Shown: positions 27,351-37,443, counted from the stretch's first letter. The stretch: DNA of 64,000 nucleotides from Leclercia adecarboxylata (GCF_023639785.1 NZ_CP098325.1:1984001-2048000), one strand, 5' to 3'. Notes: generated by a model not told the origin, from the sequence alone. Made by a program: numbers and translations.

Positions 27351-27698
27351 ATGAGCACTACTATTGAAAAAATTCAGCAACAAATCGCAGAAAACCCGAT
27401 CCTGCTGTACATGAAAGGTTCTCCGAAGCTGCCAAGCTGCGGTTTCTCCGCTCAGGCGGTCCAGGCGCTGTCTGCCTGTGGCGAACGTTTTGCTTACGTT
27501 GATATTCTGCAGAACCCGGATATCCGCGCAGAGCTGCCAAAATTCGCTAACTGGCCGACCTTCCCGCAGCTGTGGGTGGACGGTGAACTGGTTGGCGGTT
27601 GCGACATCCTGATTGAGATGTACCAGCGCGGCGAACTGCAACAGCTGATCAAAGAGACGGCTGCAAAATACAAATCAGAAGAGCCAGGCGCCGAGTAA
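27351..27698 (+). CDS. grxD: Monothiol glutaredoxin GrxD (Grx4)
   Basis: The 115-residue protein has the CGFS monothiol active site at C30 and the WPTFPQLWVDGELVGG segment that binds glutathione. Such proteins hold a [2Fe-2S] cluster across a dimer or with BolA partners and take part in iron-sulfur cluster delivery. The length equals that of E. coli Grx4. AAAGGAAG precedes the ATG. It converges on rnt with a shared terminator and has its own promoter. Confidence 0.97.
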   Translation: MSTTIEKIQQQIAENPILLYMKGSPKLPSCGFSAQAVQALSACGERFAYVDILQNPDIRAELPKFANWPTFPQLWVDGELVGGCDILIEMYQRGELQQLIKETAAKYKSEEPGAE

Positions 27699-27718
27699 AT
27701 CCGCGCTCCGGTAAATAG

Positions 27719-27745
27719 AAAAGCGACCCTGCGGTCGCTTTTTTT
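27719..27745. terminator. Bidirectional terminator between grxD and rnt
   Basis: AAGCGACC (27721-27728) pairs with GGTCGCTT (27733-27740) around CTGC, with seven T on the plus strand and A-rich sequence on the other side. It slightly overlaps the rnt stop. Confidence 0.88.
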
Positions 27746-28394
27746 ATGCGTTGTTTTCGGCGTCCGGTAACGGCCAGCCGCCAAGGCGTTTCCAGCGGTT
27801 AACGATTTCACAAAACAGTTCTGCCGTGCGCTCGGTGTCGTAAAGCGCGGAGTGCGCCTGGGTGCCGTCAAAATCGATACCGGCGGTGATGCAGGCTTTG
27901 GAGAGTACGGTCTGCCCCAGCGCCAGCCCGCTCAGGGCCGCGGTATCGAAGGTTACAAACGGATGGAACGGGTTACGCTTGAGCGACGCGCGCTCGGCGG
28001 CAGCCATCATAAAGCTGTGATCGAATGTGGCATTGTGCGCCACCATGATCGCGCGATTACAGTTCTGGTCTTTCATTCCCTTGCGCACCATTTTGAAGAT
28101 GGCATGCAGCGCGTCATATTCGCTCACTGCCCCGCGCAGCGGGTTATGGGGATCGATGCCATTAAACGCCAGCGCCTCAGGCTGCAGGTTCGCCCCTTCA
28201 AAGGGTTCAACGTGGAAGTGCAGCGTGGAGTCCTGCAGCAAATTGCCCTGTTCATCCATTTTCAACGTGATGGCGGCAATTTCCAGCAGCGCATCGGTTT
28301 TGGCATTAAATCCAGCGGTTTCGACATCAATCACGACAGGATAAAAACCACGAAAACGGTCGCACAGACCGGTAAGTTGAGCGTTATCGGACAT
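27744..28394 (-). CDS. rnt: Ribonuclease T
   Basis: This DEDD-family 3'-5' exoribonuclease matures tRNA and rRNA ends and degrades single-stranded DNA. The 216 residues show the acidic site D23 and E25 (VIDVETAG), a further Asp in [12 protein letters not shown] and the late His-Asp pair in [15 protein letters not shown]. It is a little longer than in E. coli at the C-terminus. It lies downstream of gloA in the same direction, as in E. coli. Confidence 0.97.
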   Translation of the reverse strand: MSDNAQLTGLCDRFRGFYPVVIDVETAGFNAKTDALLEIAAITLKMDEQGNLLQDSTLHFHVEPFEGANLQPEALAFNGIDPHNPLRGAVSEYDALHAIFKMVRKGMKDQNCNRAIMVAHNATFDHSFMMAAAERASLKRNPFHPFVTFDTAALSGLALGQTVLSKACITAGIDFDGTQAHSALYDTERTAELFCEIVNRWKRLGGWPLPDAENNA

Positions 28395-28456
28395 CTGGAT
28401 CTCTTACAAGGGGAAAAAAGCAGTGCGCATTATGGCAAATTTCGCAATGAGATGCA

Positions 28457-28485
28457 GTAAAACAACGGGCGCATTGCGCGCCCGT
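28457..28485 (-). terminator. Terminator after gloA
   Basis: ACGGGCGC (28465-28472) pairs with GCGCCCGT (28478-28485), and the minus strand continues TTGTTTTA. It ends the gloA transcript ahead of rnt. Confidence 0.75.
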
Positions 28486-28490
28486 CAGGA

Positions 28491-28898
28491 TCAATTGCCC
28501 AGACCGCGACCGGCGTCTTTGGCTTCAATCAGTTCAATTTTGTAACCGTCCGGATCTTCAACGAAGGCAATCACCGTGGTGCCGCCTTTAACCGGACCCG
28601 CTTCACGGGTGACGTTGCCACCGTTTTTGCGGATACGCTCGCAGGCTTCCGCTGCGTTATCCACTTCCAGCGCAATGTGACCGTAGGCAGTGCCCAGCTC
28701 GTAGCTATCCACACCCCAGTTATAGGTGAGTTCGATAACCGCTTCTTCGCTCTCTTCGCCGTAACCCACGAAGGCGAGGGAGTATTTATACTCCGGGTTT
28801 TCGCTGGTACGCAGCAGGGTCATGCCCAGCACGTTGGTGTAAAACTCGATGGAACGTTGCAGATCGCCAACGCGCAGCATGGTGTGAAGTAGGCGCAT
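28491..28898 (-). CDS. gloA: Lactoylglutathione lyase (glyoxalase I)
   Basis: The enzyme converts the hemithioacetal of methylglyoxal and glutathione to S-lactoylglutathione in the cytosol. The 135 residues carry metal ligands H5, an internal Glu-His pair (ELTYNWG and GHIALEV) and the C-terminal Glu of IELIEAK, typical of the nickel-dependent bacterial enzyme. It follows nemA by 83 bp. In E. coli nemR-nemA-gloA form an electrophile-responsive operon, and the order here is the same. Confidence 0.97.
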   Translation of the reverse strand: MRLLHTMLRVGDLQRSIEFYTNVLGMTLLRTSENPEYKYSLAFVGYGEESEEAVIELTYNWGVDSYELGTAYGHIALEVDNAAEACERIRKNGGNVTREAGPVKGGTTVIAFVEDPDGYKIELIEAKDAGRGLGN

Positions 28899-28946
28899 AT
28901 TATCCTCTTAGCTTTTTATCATCTTGAACAGAAACGATGTTTTAGT

Positions 28947-28970
28947 ATAGCGGCGAATTGTCGCCGCTAT
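28947..28970. repeat. Perfect hairpin between nemA and gloA
   Basis: ATAGCGGCGA pairs with TCGCCGCTAT around ATTG. No T-run follows on the minus strand, so it is more likely a stability or attenuation element inside the nemRA-gloA transcript than a full terminator. Confidence 0.6.
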
Positions 28971-28981
28971 CAATGCAGGGA

Positions 28982-30079
28982 TTATAAAGAGGGATAATCG
29001 GTATAACCTTCTGCGCCGCCGCCGTAGAAGCTCTCCGGACGCTGCGGGTTCAGCTCGGCTTTGCGCTGCAGGCGGGCAACCAGATCCGGGTTTGCAATGT
29101 AGGCGCGGCCAAAGGCCACGGCATCAATCAGCCCTTTGTTGATCAGATCTTCGGCTTTCTCCGGCGTATAGGCGCCCGCGCCGATGATCACACCCGGGAA
29201 GCGGTCACGCACTTTCTGACGGAACGCATCTGAGTAGGGTTCGCCGCCAGCCCAGTCTGGCTCGGACATGTGCAGATAGGCGATGCCGCGCTTTGCCAGC
29301 TCTTCGATCAGGTACAGGGCGTCCGCTTCTTCGTTCGGGCCATTATCCACATTCTGGAAAGAGCCAATCGGCGAGACGCGGATCCCGATGCGGTCTGCGC
29401 TCCACTCTTTCGAGACGGCATCCACCACCTCCAGCACCAGACGGGCGCGGTTCTCCACGCTGCCGCCATACTGGTCGGTACGCTGGTTAGATGAAGGGGA
29501 GAGGAACTGGTGCAGCAGATAGCCGTGGGCAGAGTGCAGCTCTACCAGGTCGAAGCCAGCTTCGCGGGCATTGGCAACGGCCTGGCGGAAATCGTTCACG
29601 ATGCCCGGGATTTCGTCCAGCTCCAGCGCGCGCGGGGTTGTGGTATCCACGCGAATCGCGTTGCCGTTCTCATCACGCAGGGAGGTACGGGTACCTGCGT
29701 TAAGCGCAGAGGCAGACACCGGCGCCTGACCGCCAGGCTGGATGCTGCTGTGGGAGATACGCCCGGTGTGCCAGAGCTGAACCGCGATGCGGCCATCTTC
29801 GGCGTGCACGCCGTCGGTAATTTTCTTCCACGCGGCGATCTGCTCCGGGCTGTGCAGGCCAGGTGCGCCAGCATAGCCTTTAGCCTGGGCTGAGATCTGC
29901 GTGGCTTCAGAGATGATGAGCCCCGAACTGACGCGCTGGCGATAGTATTCGCCCATTAACGGCGTCGGGATATCGCCTGGCTCGATACTGCGCAGACGGG
30001 TGAGGGGTGCCATAAAGACACGGTTTGGGGCCTGGATCGCGCCCACTTTGAGCGGGGTAAATAATTTTTCGGCTGACAT
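28982..30079 (-). CDS. nemA: N-ethylmaleimide reductase (old yellow enzyme family)
   Basis: This FMN-dependent NADPH enoate and nitro-compound reductase acts in the cytosol. The 365 residues equal the E. coli NemA length. The SAHGY loop ([14 protein letters not shown]) holds the substrate-binding His pair, and the phosphate-binding end [13 protein letters not shown] is intact. ATG 30079 has GGAG upstream; the longer frame is a shadow. It follows nemR with a 53-bp gap containing a second NemR-type palindrome. Confidence 0.97.
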   Translation of the reverse strand: MSAEKLFTPLKVGAIQAPNRVFMAPLTRLRSIEPGDIPTPLMGEYYRQRVSSGLIISEATQISAQAKGYAGAPGLHSPEQIAAWKKITDGVHAEDGRIAVQLWHTGRISHSSIQPGGQAPVSASALNAGTRTSLRDENGNAIRVDTTTPRALELDEIPGIVNDFRQAVANAREAGFDLVELHSAHGYLLHQFLSPSSNQRTDQYGGSVENRARLVLEVVDAVSKEWSADRIGIRVSPIGSFQNVDNGPNEEADALYLIEELAKRGIAYLHMSEPDWAGGEPYSDAFRQKVRDRFPGVIIGAGAYTPEKAEDLINKGLIDAVAFGRAYIANPDLVARLQRKAELNPQRPESFYGGGAEGYTDYPSL

Positions 30080-30092
30080 AATGGCTCCTGAG

Positions 30093-30107
30093 TAGACCGG
30101 TCGTCTA
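30093..30107. promoter_or_regulatory. NemR-type palindrome in front of nemA
   Basis: TAGACCGGTCGTCTA has TAGAC/GTCTA arms around five bases. It resembles the site in front of nemR (30746) and lies 14 bp before the nemA ATG, so it could give nemA separate NemR control. Confidence 0.6.
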
Positions 30108-30132
30108 GTAAATCGATAAATAAAAACGCCTG

Positions 30133-30732
30133 TTAACTGCCAGGCGTAGCAATGATGTTCTTCACATGATCCAGCGCGCTCTCCAGCGGCAGCGCGCTGC
30201 GGGACATTTTGGCCTGCAGGTTGGCACCCAGCCACAGGGAATAGAGCACCTGCGCCTGGGTAAGCGGCTCACCGACGAAGGTGAGGGATTTTTCGTCCCG
30301 CCCCTTCGCCAGCGCCTGCGCCAGCAGGGTGATGACACCCGTAGCTCCTTTATCCATCGCCGTGCGCATATCTTCGGAGAGATCGCACACTTCGGCAGAG
30401 AGTTTAACCGTCAGGCAACCGCTGATAATGCCCTGGGCACAGAACTGGGTCAGCGTCTCCTGATAATAAGCCAGAACACGATGGCGAGAGTTGCCCTTGC
30501 CGCTGGCGAAATGGTTGGCCAGACGCTGATGGTAGTCTGCATAGTGGCGCTCCAGCATGGCCACGCCAAACGCCTCTTTTGAGCGAAAGTAGTGATAAAA
30601 CGACCCCTTCGGCACGTCGGCAGTTTTCAGCAGCTCGCTCAGACCCATCCCGGTAAACCCGCGGTGCATGCAAAGACGCTCGCCGGTCGCCAGGAGATGT
30701 TCGCGTGTATCGTGTTCAGTATGCTTATTCAT
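30133..30732 (-). CDS. nemR: TetR-family electrophile/chlorine-responsive repressor NemR
   Basis: The 199-residue protein has a TetR N-terminal helix-turn-helix ([22 protein letters not shown]) and a ligand domain. The cysteines used for redox sensing in E. coli (in the [15 protein letters not shown] segment) are present. It represses nemRA-gloA and is released by N-ethylmaleimide, methylglyoxal and hypochlorous acid. ATG 30732 (MNKHTEHD) matches E. coli exactly. A 16-bp palindrome sits just upstream. Confidence 0.96.
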   Translation of the reverse strand: MNKHTEHDTREHLLATGERLCMHRGFTGMGLSELLKTADVPKGSFYHYFRSKEAFGVAMLERHYADYHQRLANHFASGKGNSRHRVLAYYQETLTQFCAQGIISGCLTVKLSAEVCDLSEDMRTAMDKGATGVITLLAQALAKGRDEKSLTFVGEPLTQAQVLYSLWLGANLQAKMSRSALPLESALDHVKNIIATPGS

Positions 30733-30745
30733 GACGTCAATGTAG

Positions 30746-30761
30746 TAGACCAATCGGTCTA
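30746..30761. promoter_or_regulatory. NemR operator
   Basis: TAGACCAATCGGTCTA is palindromic at 14 of 16 positions and lies 13 bp upstream of the nemR ATG, where the E. coli NemR box is found. Confidence 0.82.
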
Positions 30762-30770
30762 ATGCAAGCT

Positions 30771-32405
30771 TTATGTTCGGCGACAGTGGCTAAGCAGATC
30801 CATTTGCGACTGATAAACCGAGGTCTGGATATTCATCATCCCCAGCACCGTGGAGAAGAGGTTGTCCTGTGACACCGCCTCTTTCGCGGCCTGGTCACGC
30901 AGGCACTGCTCATCTACGCCAAAGTTCTTTTTATAGTCCTGCGACAGCCAGAACATAAACGGAATGTGCGTCTGTTGCGAAGGGGCCAGCATGTACGGCG
31001 TGCCGTGCAGATAGAGTCCGTTCTCTCCCAGCGATTCGCCGTGATCCGAGAGATACACCAGCGCCGTATTCATCGTCGCCTGACGCGCTTTCAGGGCGTC
31101 GATGGTTTGACTCACGATGCTGTCGGTGTACAGGATGGTGTTGTCATAGGTGTTTATCAGCGCCTGATGATCGCAGTCCTGGATCTGGTTGGTGTCGCAG
31201 GTCGGGGTGAATTTGCGGTACTGCGCCGGATAGCGCTCATAGTAGGCCGGACCGTGGCTGCCCATCAGGTGGATCACCAGCACCGTATCCTGCTTCAGGC
31301 CATCCAGGGTGTCGTTCAGCCGATAGAGGTTAACGTCATCAATACAGGACTTGTCCTTACAGAATTGATCCAGCTTCCACTGCGTCATGTCGGTGTGCGG
31401 GATGCGGTTGCAGGCACCTTTACAGCCGCCGTCGTTGTCCCGCCACAGCAGGTTCACCCCGGCATGGCCCAGCACGTCCAGCAGCCCTTCCTGATGATGG
31501 GCCAGATCGGCATCGTATTTTTTACGCGGCATCCCGGAAAACATGCAGGGGACGGAGACGGCCGTTTCGGTACCGCAGGAGGAGGCCTGCGGGAAGTTAA
31601 TCACGTCCTCCTTTTTCAGCTCCGGGTTGGTATCGCGGCTATAGCCGTTCAGGGAGTAGTTTTCCGCCCGGGAGGCTTCACCGATCACCAGCACCAGCAC
31701 GGTTTTTTTATGCTGCGCCATCAGCACCGGGCCTTTTTGTGCATCTTCCCCAAGACGAATTAAGGTCTGGTCGCCCGCGAACCAGCGTGCCTTGCTGTAT
31801 TTGGCGATGGCGCTGATGTAGTTGGCTGGGGTCACCATTTTGACAATGCCTTTGTTATTGCGAAACAGCGAGGCGTAATCCTTATAGAAAACCGCCGCCA
31901 CCAGAATGATGACCACAAGGCTTGCGAGGATCGCCGCCACCCGCATCAGCAGCGTCTGCCACCACTTACCCGGACGGATACGGATCATCGCCAGCACCAC
32001 GGCAGGGATCAGCCCGGCGACGGCCAGCCACAGCAGCAGCTGAGGCGTAATCAGCGCCGTTGCCTCCTGGGAATTCGTCTCGAAGACGTTGACCATCATA
32101 TTCTGATCAATCACCGCCCCGTAGGTGAACATAAACCAGGTCGCCGCCGCGCAGCCCAGGGTGAGCATTACCAGCAGCGGTTTGCGGATCAGGGGAATAT
32201 TGAGAATGCTGAAGACGATAACCCAGCCGCAGAACAGCACCAGCGGCACGGTAAGGGCAAAGATAAAATCATGCAGCCGCGCCGGGGAGATCACCTGCCA
32301 GCTGCGGTGAATAAAGAGGGCGTTTAATAGGGTAAACAGGAGTGCGCAGCCCAGGGTAAACTTTGTATCGTTACACTGTAACTTTCTGGATATCAGCATC
32401 ATCAT
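30771..32405 (-). CDS. eptA: EptA-family phosphoethanolamine-lipid A transferase
   Basis: The 544-residue protein has five N-terminal membrane segments (to about residue 175) and a periplasmic alkaline-phosphatase-like domain. Expected residues are present: E243 in IGEASRAEN, the nucleophile T281 in CGTETAVSVPC and the Asp-His pair in SDHGESLGEN. It would add phosphoethanolamine to lipid A and so reduce polymyxin binding. Three in-frame ATGs (32405, 32402, 32399) follow without a clear ribosome site. E. coli has no gene here between nemR and ydhL. There is no mobile element beside it, so it looks like an intrinsic chromosomal copy. A PmrA-like box lies upstream. Confidence 0.92.
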   Translation of the reverse strand: MMMLISRKLQCNDTKFTLGCALLFTLLNALFIHRSWQVISPARLHDFIFALTVPLVLFCGWVIVFSILNIPLIRKPLLVMLTLGCAAATWFMFTYGAVIDQNMMVNVFETNSQEATALITPQLLLWLAVAGLIPAVVLAMIRIRPGKWWQTLLMRVAAILASLVVIILVAAVFYKDYASLFRNNKGIVKMVTPANYISAIAKYSKARWFAGDQTLIRLGEDAQKGPVLMAQHKKTVLVLVIGEASRAENYSLNGYSRDTNPELKKEDVINFPQASSCGTETAVSVPCMFSGMPRKKYDADLAHHQEGLLDVLGHAGVNLLWRDNDGGCKGACNRIPHTDMTQWKLDQFCKDKSCIDDVNLYRLNDTLDGLKQDTVLVIHLMGSHGPAYYERYPAQYRKFTPTCDTNQIQDCDHQALINTYDNTILYTDSIVSQTIDALKARQATMNTALVYLSDHGESLGENGLYLHGTPYMLAPSQQTHIPFMFWLSQDYKKNFGVDEQCLRDQAAKEAVSQDNLFSTVLGMMNIQTSVYQSQMDLLSHCRRT

Positions 32406-32433
32406 TAAAACCGGGGATTATTTTGATGAGGCG

Positions 32434-32466
32434 AGTATAGGGAGCGAAGATTAGTGAAACCTTAAT
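32434..32466 (-). promoter_or_regulatory. Candidate PmrA(BasR) box and -10 of eptA
   Basis: Reading leftward, ATTAAG-N5-ACTAAT (32450-32466) fits the two-half PmrA box (consensus ATTAAG-N5-ATTAAG), with a perfect first half and four of six in the second. Ten bases later comes TATACT (32434-32439), a good -10. No good -35 is present at 17 bp, which fits an activator-dependent promoter with the box over the -35 region. Confidence 0.55.
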
Positions 32467-32548
32467 GCCACAATTCTGTGGTTGTCCTCTTGCGTAACCC
32501 CGGCTTAAGGTCTTCACTTTACTAAATCTTGGGTCCGGGGAGGTGCGT

Positions 32549-32788
32549 GTGGCTGAACAACTGGAGTTCTTTCCTGTCCAGAGCCCGTGCCGGGGCATTT
32601 GCCAGTCGGATGAGCGCGGATTCTGCCGCGGCTGTATGCGCAGCCGGGAAGAGCGGTTTAACTGGCAGTCCATGAGCGATGCCCAGAAGCAGGAGATCCT
32701 GCGCCTGTGCCGTCAGCGTCTTTTGCGTAAAATGCGCGCAAACAAACCCACCGAAGCCGAAGAACCGCAGCAGCCCTCACTGTTTTAG
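32549..32788 (+). CDS. ydhL: DUF1289 protein YdhL
   Basis: The 79-residue protein contains the DUF1289 cysteine motif (CRGICQSDERGFCRGC), probably a small metal site, followed by a basic helix. I select GTG 32549 because GGGGAGG lies five bases before it and the length equals E. coli YdhL (79). The in-frame GTG at 32543 overlaps that site. It precedes ydhF by 48 bp and may be co-transcribed. The function is unknown. Confidence 0.9.
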   Translation: MAEQLEFFPVQSPCRGICQSDERGFCRGCMRSREERFNWQSMSDAQKQEILRLCRQRLLRKMRANKPTEAEEPQQPSLF

Positions 32789-32836
32789 CCCCGTAAAGGC
32801 GTATACTCTCCGCAGATTTTTTTAAAGGAAATAACT

Positions 32837-33733
32837 ATGGTTCAGCGTATTACCCTTGCCCCGCAGGGCCCGGAGTTTTCCCGATTTGTGATGGGCTACT
32901 GGCGTCTGATGGACTGGAACATGTCCGCCCAACAGCTGGTCAGCTTTATTGAAGAGCATCTGGATTTGGGGATCACCACCGTCGATCACGCCGATATTTA
33001 TGGTGGCTATCAGTGCGAAGCGGCCTTCGGCGAGGCGATGAAGCTCTCCCCGGCGCTGCGCCAGCGCATGGAGATCGTCACTAAGTGTGGGATCGCCACC
33101 ACCGCGAAGCCAGAGCATGCCCTCGGCCACTATATTACCGACCGCGACCACATTATTCGCAGCGCCGAGCAGTCTCTCACCCATCTGGCGACCGATTATC
33201 TCGACCTGCTGTTGATTCACCGTCCCGACCCGCTGATGGATGCCGATGAGGTTGCCGAAGCCTTCCTCGCCCTGCACCAGAGCGGCAAGGTGCGCCACTT
33301 TGGCGTCTCCAACTTCACGCCAGCCCAGTTTGCGCTGCTGCAGTCGCGTCTGCCGTTCACCCTCGCGACCAACCAGGTTGAGATTTCCCCGGTGTATCAG
33401 CCGCTGCTGCTGGACGGCACCTTGGATCAGCTCCAGCAGTTGCGCATCCGCCCGATGGCCTGGTCCTGCCTCGGCGGTGGACGTCTGTTCAACGACGAAT
33501 CCTTCCAGCCGCTGCGCGATGAGCTGGCGCAGGTGGCCCAGGAGCTGAACGCCGAAACCATCGAGCAGGTGGTGTATGCATGGATTTTACGCCTGCCATC
33601 CCAGCCGCTGCCGATCATCGGTTCCGGTAAAATCGAACGCGTGCGCTCTGCCCTGGCGGCAGAGCAGCTTAACATGACCCGTCAGCAGTGGTTCCGCATC
33701 CGTAAAGCCGCGCTGGGTTATGACGTGCCGTAA
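32837..33733 (+). CDS. ydhF: Aldo/keto reductase YdhF
   Basis: The 298-residue protein is an aldo/keto reductase barrel of the E. coli YdhF type and identical to it in length. It shows the catalytic Asp-Tyr region (TTVDHADIYGGYQCE), the Lys strand (IVTKCGI) and the His strand (DLLLIHRPDP). The NADPH-binding end IIGSGKIERV is present. The physiological substrate is unknown. AAAGGAA precedes the ATG. Confidence 0.94.
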   Translation: MVQRITLAPQGPEFSRFVMGYWRLMDWNMSAQQLVSFIEEHLDLGITTVDHADIYGGYQCEAAFGEAMKLSPALRQRMEIVTKCGIATTAKPEHALGHYITDRDHIIRSAEQSLTHLATDYLDLLLIHRPDPLMDADEVAEAFLALHQSGKVRHFGVSNFTPAQFALLQSRLPFTLATNQVEISPVYQPLLLDGTLDQLQQLRIRPMAWSCLGGGRLFNDESFQPLRDELAQVAQELNAETIEQVVYAWILRLPSQPLPIIGSGKIERVRSALAAEQLNMTRQQWFRIRKAALGYDVP

Positions 33734-33813
33734 TTCTCTATTTATCTGACTTTCCGGTTAAAACTTTGCCCCTGGTATAAACTTAAGGGGCAAAAAATAA
33801 CCAAGGAGGTCAT

Positions 33814-34332
33814 ATGAAGCGATTTACTCTGGCAGTATTAACGCTGGTGGTGTGTGCAGGTGCGCAGGCCGCCAGCGAAGAAGTCAAGATGAACCTCGTC
33901 ACCTCTCAGGGGATAGGCCAGTCCATCGGGACGGTGAAAATCACCGAAACCGATAAGGGCCTGGAGTTTTCCCCGGATCTCAAAGCCCTCCCGCCGGGCG
34001 AACACGGCTATCACGTTCACGCCAAAGGCTCCTGCGAACCCGCTATGAAAGACGGCAAACCGTCCGCCGCTGAGGCCGCAGGCGGACACCTCGATCCCCA
34101 GAACACCGGCAAACACGAAGGGCCAGAGGGTATGGGCCACTTAGGCGATCTGCCCGCGCTGGTGGTGAATAATGACGGTAAAGCCACCGATCCGGTGGTC
34201 GCGCCGCGCCTCAAAAAGCTGGATGAGGTGAAGGGCAAGGCGCTGATGATCCATGTCGGCGGCGATAATATGTCGGATCACCCAAAACCCCTTGGCGGTG
34301 GCGGGGCGCGTTACGCCTGCGGAGTGATCTGA
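33814..34332 (+). CDS. sodC: Periplasmic Cu/Zn superoxide dismutase
   Basis: The 172-residue precursor has a signal peptide cleaved near AQA-A (residue 20). The copper ligands lie in [10 protein letters not shown] and the late [14 protein letters not shown], and the zinc loop in GHLDP...[11 protein letters not shown]. It removes superoxide in the periplasm. AAGGAGG precedes the ATG. Its last 22 bases overlap the end of the convergent ydhK gene, which leaves no room for a terminator between them. Confidence 0.97.
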   Translation: MKRFTLAVLTLVVCAGAQAASEEVKMNLVTSQGIGQSIGTVKITETDKGLEFSPDLKALPPGEHGYHVHAKGSCEPAMKDGKPSAAEAAGGHLDPQNTGKHEGPEGMGHLGDLPALVVNNDGKATDPVVAPRLKKLDEVKGKALMIHVGGDNMSDHPKPLGGGGARYACGVI

Positions 34333-36344
34333 TCGCTCAGGGTGCCCGGTGCGGGCGCCTGTTCCAGCTGGGATAGCGAGCAGTGCAGCCGCCAGATCAG
34401 GGCTGCCAGCTCCTGCCCGGCCGGTTGTGGATGATGCCCCAGGGCATCGCAAATCCGCTGAAGTTCATCCAGGGTGGCGGCCAGCGGCCGCTGCTGTACC
34501 CCGCGTTCGCTCATGATATCCCGCAGCAGCGAGACGGCGACATCCCGCACCTGTGCCAGCGGATCCGAACGGGTTTGCCAGTCACGTAGCTGCCACACCA
34601 CATGGCTGCAGTTAAGCAGCACCACGCCCCAGCGCAGCAGCCAGCGGCGCGCGAGCGCATCCTTGCTGCTGTTAAGCTGGCTCACATGGTGATACACCAG
34701 CGATTCATAACCATATTCACTCAGCCGCGGCTTACGGCTGAGCTGATCGACAAACCCCCGACGCAGCTCCCGAATGTGACGTCGGCTTTTTCGCGCGTCC
34801 GAGCCCGGGCGCAGCACCGCAAAGGCCAGCCAGGTCAGCCCTACGCCAAGGATTTTTGCCAGGTCATCATTGAGGAAATCGGCAAAGTCATACACCGGCG
34901 GGTTGGTCACCGATATAAATGAGCCCATAAAGACAATCAACTGTCCCCATAGCCCGGCCATGGCGGGCATCTGCTGCTTCAGCAATTGCATGGTGGTCAG
35001 GAGTGGGAACAGGAAAAGCAGGAACAGCCACAGATCCGAGATCTGCACCATCAGGCCAAATTTGACCACGAAACTGAACAGGGACAGCAGAACCAGGGTG
35101 CGCAGCAGCAGGGTGAGGGAGTTAAAGGGCGAGGCCGCTACCGAATAGAGCACGCTGCTGATCGCCGCCAGGGTCAGGGCCGCGCCTCCCGCGTCCCACT
35201 GGGCGGCGATGGTCCAGGCACCCACGAGGCTCAGGGCGCAAAAGGTACGAAAGCCGCTCCACAGGGCTTCGAGATTATCGGTATGGCGGGCCAGCGCCGG
35301 GCTGCGGGGCACCGCAAACTCCGTAATCGGGGTGGCCGTTTCAACGGCTTTAATCCAGCGGCTGCTGCGCAGATAAAGGCGGCAGAAGTAGCGTAAACGC
35401 TGCCAGAAGGCACGATGGCGGTAATCGTTGTTATGTTCCGGCCTGAGCGGGGCGATAATCCGCGCCACGGTATAAAAGTCAGTTTCTGGCCGGGCAAGGG
35501 CAGCGAGCAGCTGGTCGATCACTTCCCGGGTATGGGCTGGCGGGTTGGGCCAGTTTAACAGCATGCGGCGAAGGCTTGAGATGGCGCTGGTCATCCGCAG
35601 TTGCTGATGAAGAAGATAGTTAAGCAGGGCGTTCTGGCGGCGAAAACGGTAGTGGCTCCAGAAGGCCTGTATACGCAGCAGGTTCATGGTCAGAATCTGG
35701 GCGATAACCTTCTCATGGGCCAGGCGAATGGCATCGGTGCTTTCGGGCTGCCACAACAGGCTGGCATGCTCCAGCAGCCGGGTGTGCATGGTTTTCAGCG
35801 CCGTAATAAGGGCGGTGCCGTCGGAGGTGCTGGGGAGGATCATCATCATCACCCCGCCGCTGAGGATACCGATAATGACTTCGCACACCCGGGCCTGGGC
35901 GATATCCCACAGCTGGGTGGTGTCGAGGATGTCGATGACCGGAAAGGCGATGATTGCCGCCGTGTAACCGGCCAGCTGGAAAGCATAGGCAACGTTATTG
36001 GTGAAATGGGCGCAGGCCCAGGTACAGACGGCGAGCCAGGCCGCCATGCTGAACAGAAACAGCCACGGGTCATTAAGGGTATGACCCGCAATGATCAGCG
36101 CCGCGGTGGCACCCAGCAGGCTACCCGCCACGCGGCCAAGGCTTTTACTGATCACGCCGCCCACGGTCGGGAAGCTGACCACTGCTGCCGAGGTCATCGC
36201 CCAGTAGGGTTCATCCAGATTGAGACAATAGGCGACCGTCAGGGCCAGGCACATCGCAATCCCGTTGCGCAGGGCATAGCGCCACTGGGCCGGGGTCGCT
36301 TTCAGCCATGGCAGATTGCGCCAGGAAAAAGCGGGCAACTTCAC
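34311..36344 (-). CDS. ydhK: FUSC-family efflux permease YdhK
   Basis: The 677-residue inner-membrane protein has two sets of about five or six membrane segments separated by large cytosolic domains, as in FUSC/AaeB-type aromatic acid exporters. It matches E. coli YdhK (about 670). The ATG overlaps the stop of ydhJ by four bases (ATGA), so permease and adaptor are translated together. With YdhJ and YdhI it probably forms a tripartite-like efflux unit of unknown substrate. The 3' end overlaps sodC. Confidence 0.93.
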   Translation of the reverse strand: MKLPAFSWRNLPWLKATPAQWRYALRNGIAMCLALTVAYCLNLDEPYWAMTSAAVVSFPTVGGVISKSLGRVAGSLLGATAALIIAGHTLNDPWLFLFSMAAWLAVCTWACAHFTNNVAYAFQLAGYTAAIIAFPVIDILDTTQLWDIAQARVCEVIIGILSGGVMMMILPSTSDGTALITALKTMHTRLLEHASLLWQPESTDAIRLAHEKVIAQILTMNLLRIQAFWSHYRFRRQNALLNYLLHQQLRMTSAISSLRRMLLNWPNPPAHTREVIDQLLAALARPETDFYTVARIIAPLRPEHNNDYRHRAFWQRLRYFCRLYLRSSRWIKAVETATPITEFAVPRSPALARHTDNLEALWSGFRTFCALSLVGAWTIAAQWDAGGAALTLAAISSVLYSVAASPFNSLTLLLRTLVLLSLFSFVVKFGLMVQISDLWLFLLFLFPLLTTMQLLKQQMPAMAGLWGQLIVFMGSFISVTNPPVYDFADFLNDDLAKILGVGLTWLAFAVLRPGSDARKSRRHIRELRRGFVDQLSRKPRLSEYGYESLVYHHVSQLNSSKDALARRWLLRWGVVLLNCSHVVWQLRDWQTRSDPLAQVRDVAVSLLRDIMSERGVQQRPLAATLDELQRICDALGHHPQPAGQELAALIWRLHCSLSQLEQAPAPGTLSDQITPQA

Positions 36345-37198
36345 CGGGCCGTTCCGATGGAGACGGTGCAGGTGGTGCCGGAGACCAGGGTCAGGTCATC
36401 TGGCAGCCTGTCAAAACTGATGCGCACCGGAATACGCTGCGCCAGCCGCACCCACGGGATATTGGGCTTCACGTCGGGCACCAGGCCCGAATCGGTCTCC
36501 ACGCTCTGATCGTAAATGGCGCGACCAATACTGGAAACGTGACCCTGTAACCTTTGCGAACCGCTGTAAAGGACAATCTGCGCGGGCGCACCTTCACGAA
36601 TATGGCGGAGCTTGGTCTCTTCAAAATAGCCCACGACGTAAAACGAGTGGCTGTCGACAAGGGCAAATACCGGCTGGCCGGTGGTGGCGTAATCTCCCAC
36701 GCGGGTGGAGAGGTTGGTCACCCAGCCGTCAACCGGGGCTTTGACCACCGTCTGGGTCAGCTGCCACTGGGCCTGTTTAAGGGTTGCTTCTGCTACCGCC
36801 ACGCTGGCCTGCATTGCTTTGACGTTGATGTTGGCGGTATCCAGATCTTCTGCGGAGATATAGTTTCGTGACAGATGGCGACGACGGTTGGCTTCGTTAT
36901 TGGCTTTCGCCAGATCGGACTGGGCTTTCGCCACCTGGGCTTCGGCGTTCAGCACTGCAATATGGTATGGCGTGTCATCAATCTGGAACAGCACCTCTCC
37001 GGCATGCACGAACTGGTTATCTTTAACCTTAAGGGTGGTAATGGTGCCGGAGATCTGCGGCGTCACGCTGACCTGTTCGGCGCGCACTTTTCCGTCACGG
37101 GTCCAGGGGGACTGCATATAATAGTTCCAGAGCCACCAGCCTGCGATCAGCGCGAGGGCCAGAACCAGCAATGATGAAAAATATTTAATTGTTTTCAT
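36341..37198 (-). CDS. ydhJ: HlyD-family periplasmic adaptor YdhJ
   Basis: The 285-residue protein has one N-terminal membrane segment (residues 5-25), then the biotinyl-lipoyl halves ([11 protein letters not shown] and [11 protein letters not shown]) around a coiled-coil hairpin, typical of membrane fusion proteins. ATG 37198 gives exactly the E. coli length. It lies between ydhI (8-bp gap) and ydhK (ATGA overlap) in one operon divergent from slyA. Confidence 0.95.
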   Translation of the reverse strand: MKTIKYFSSLLVLALALIAGWWLWNYYMQSPWTRDGKVRAEQVSVTPQISGTITTLKVKDNQFVHAGEVLFQIDDTPYHIAVLNAEAQVAKAQSDLAKANNEANRRRHLSRNYISAEDLDTANINVKAMQASVAVAEATLKQAQWQLTQTVVKAPVDGWVTNLSTRVGDYATTGQPVFALVDSHSFYVVGYFEETKLRHIREGAPAQIVLYSGSQRLQGHVSSIGRAIYDQSVETDSGLVPDVKPNIPWVRLAQRIPVRISFDRLPDDLTLVSGTTCTVSIGTAR

Positions 37199-37206
37199 AA
37201 TGTTAG

Positions 37207-37443
37207 TCACCACACAATCAACAGAACCAGGCTCAGGCATACTGCCAGGACAAACAGCGAAAGATCCATCAGCATGGGGTGCCAGATTTCACCGGAATAG
37301 ATCCAGTCGCGCAGCAAGCGATGGGTGACAAGCCAGAGAATAAAACCCAGCATCACCGCTTTAAATAAAGGGGGAAAATAGATTGAGGCGCCGACAATCA
37401 GATCCTGAAGGGGTAACCCCGTGGCGTTTAACGTGAATTTCAC
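37207..37443 (-). CDS. ydhI: DUF1656 small membrane protein YdhI
   Basis: The 78-residue protein has two membrane segments (about 10-35 and 50-76) and matches E. coli YdhI and the AaeX-type subunits that accompany FUSC permeases. It opens the ydhIJK operon and diverges from slyA. A SlyA-box sequence lies in the shared gap, and in E. coli and Salmonella SlyA controls this operon. Confidence 0.94.
   Translation of the reverse strand: MKFTLNATGLPLQDLIVGASIYFPPLFKAVMLGFILWLVTHRLLRDWIYSGEIWHPMLMDLSLFVLAVCLSLVLLIVW

Noticed and set aside
30771..32405. Mobile mcr gene
   Set aside because: No insertion sequence, inverted repeats or plasmid genes flank it; both neighbours are intact core genes in the normal order.
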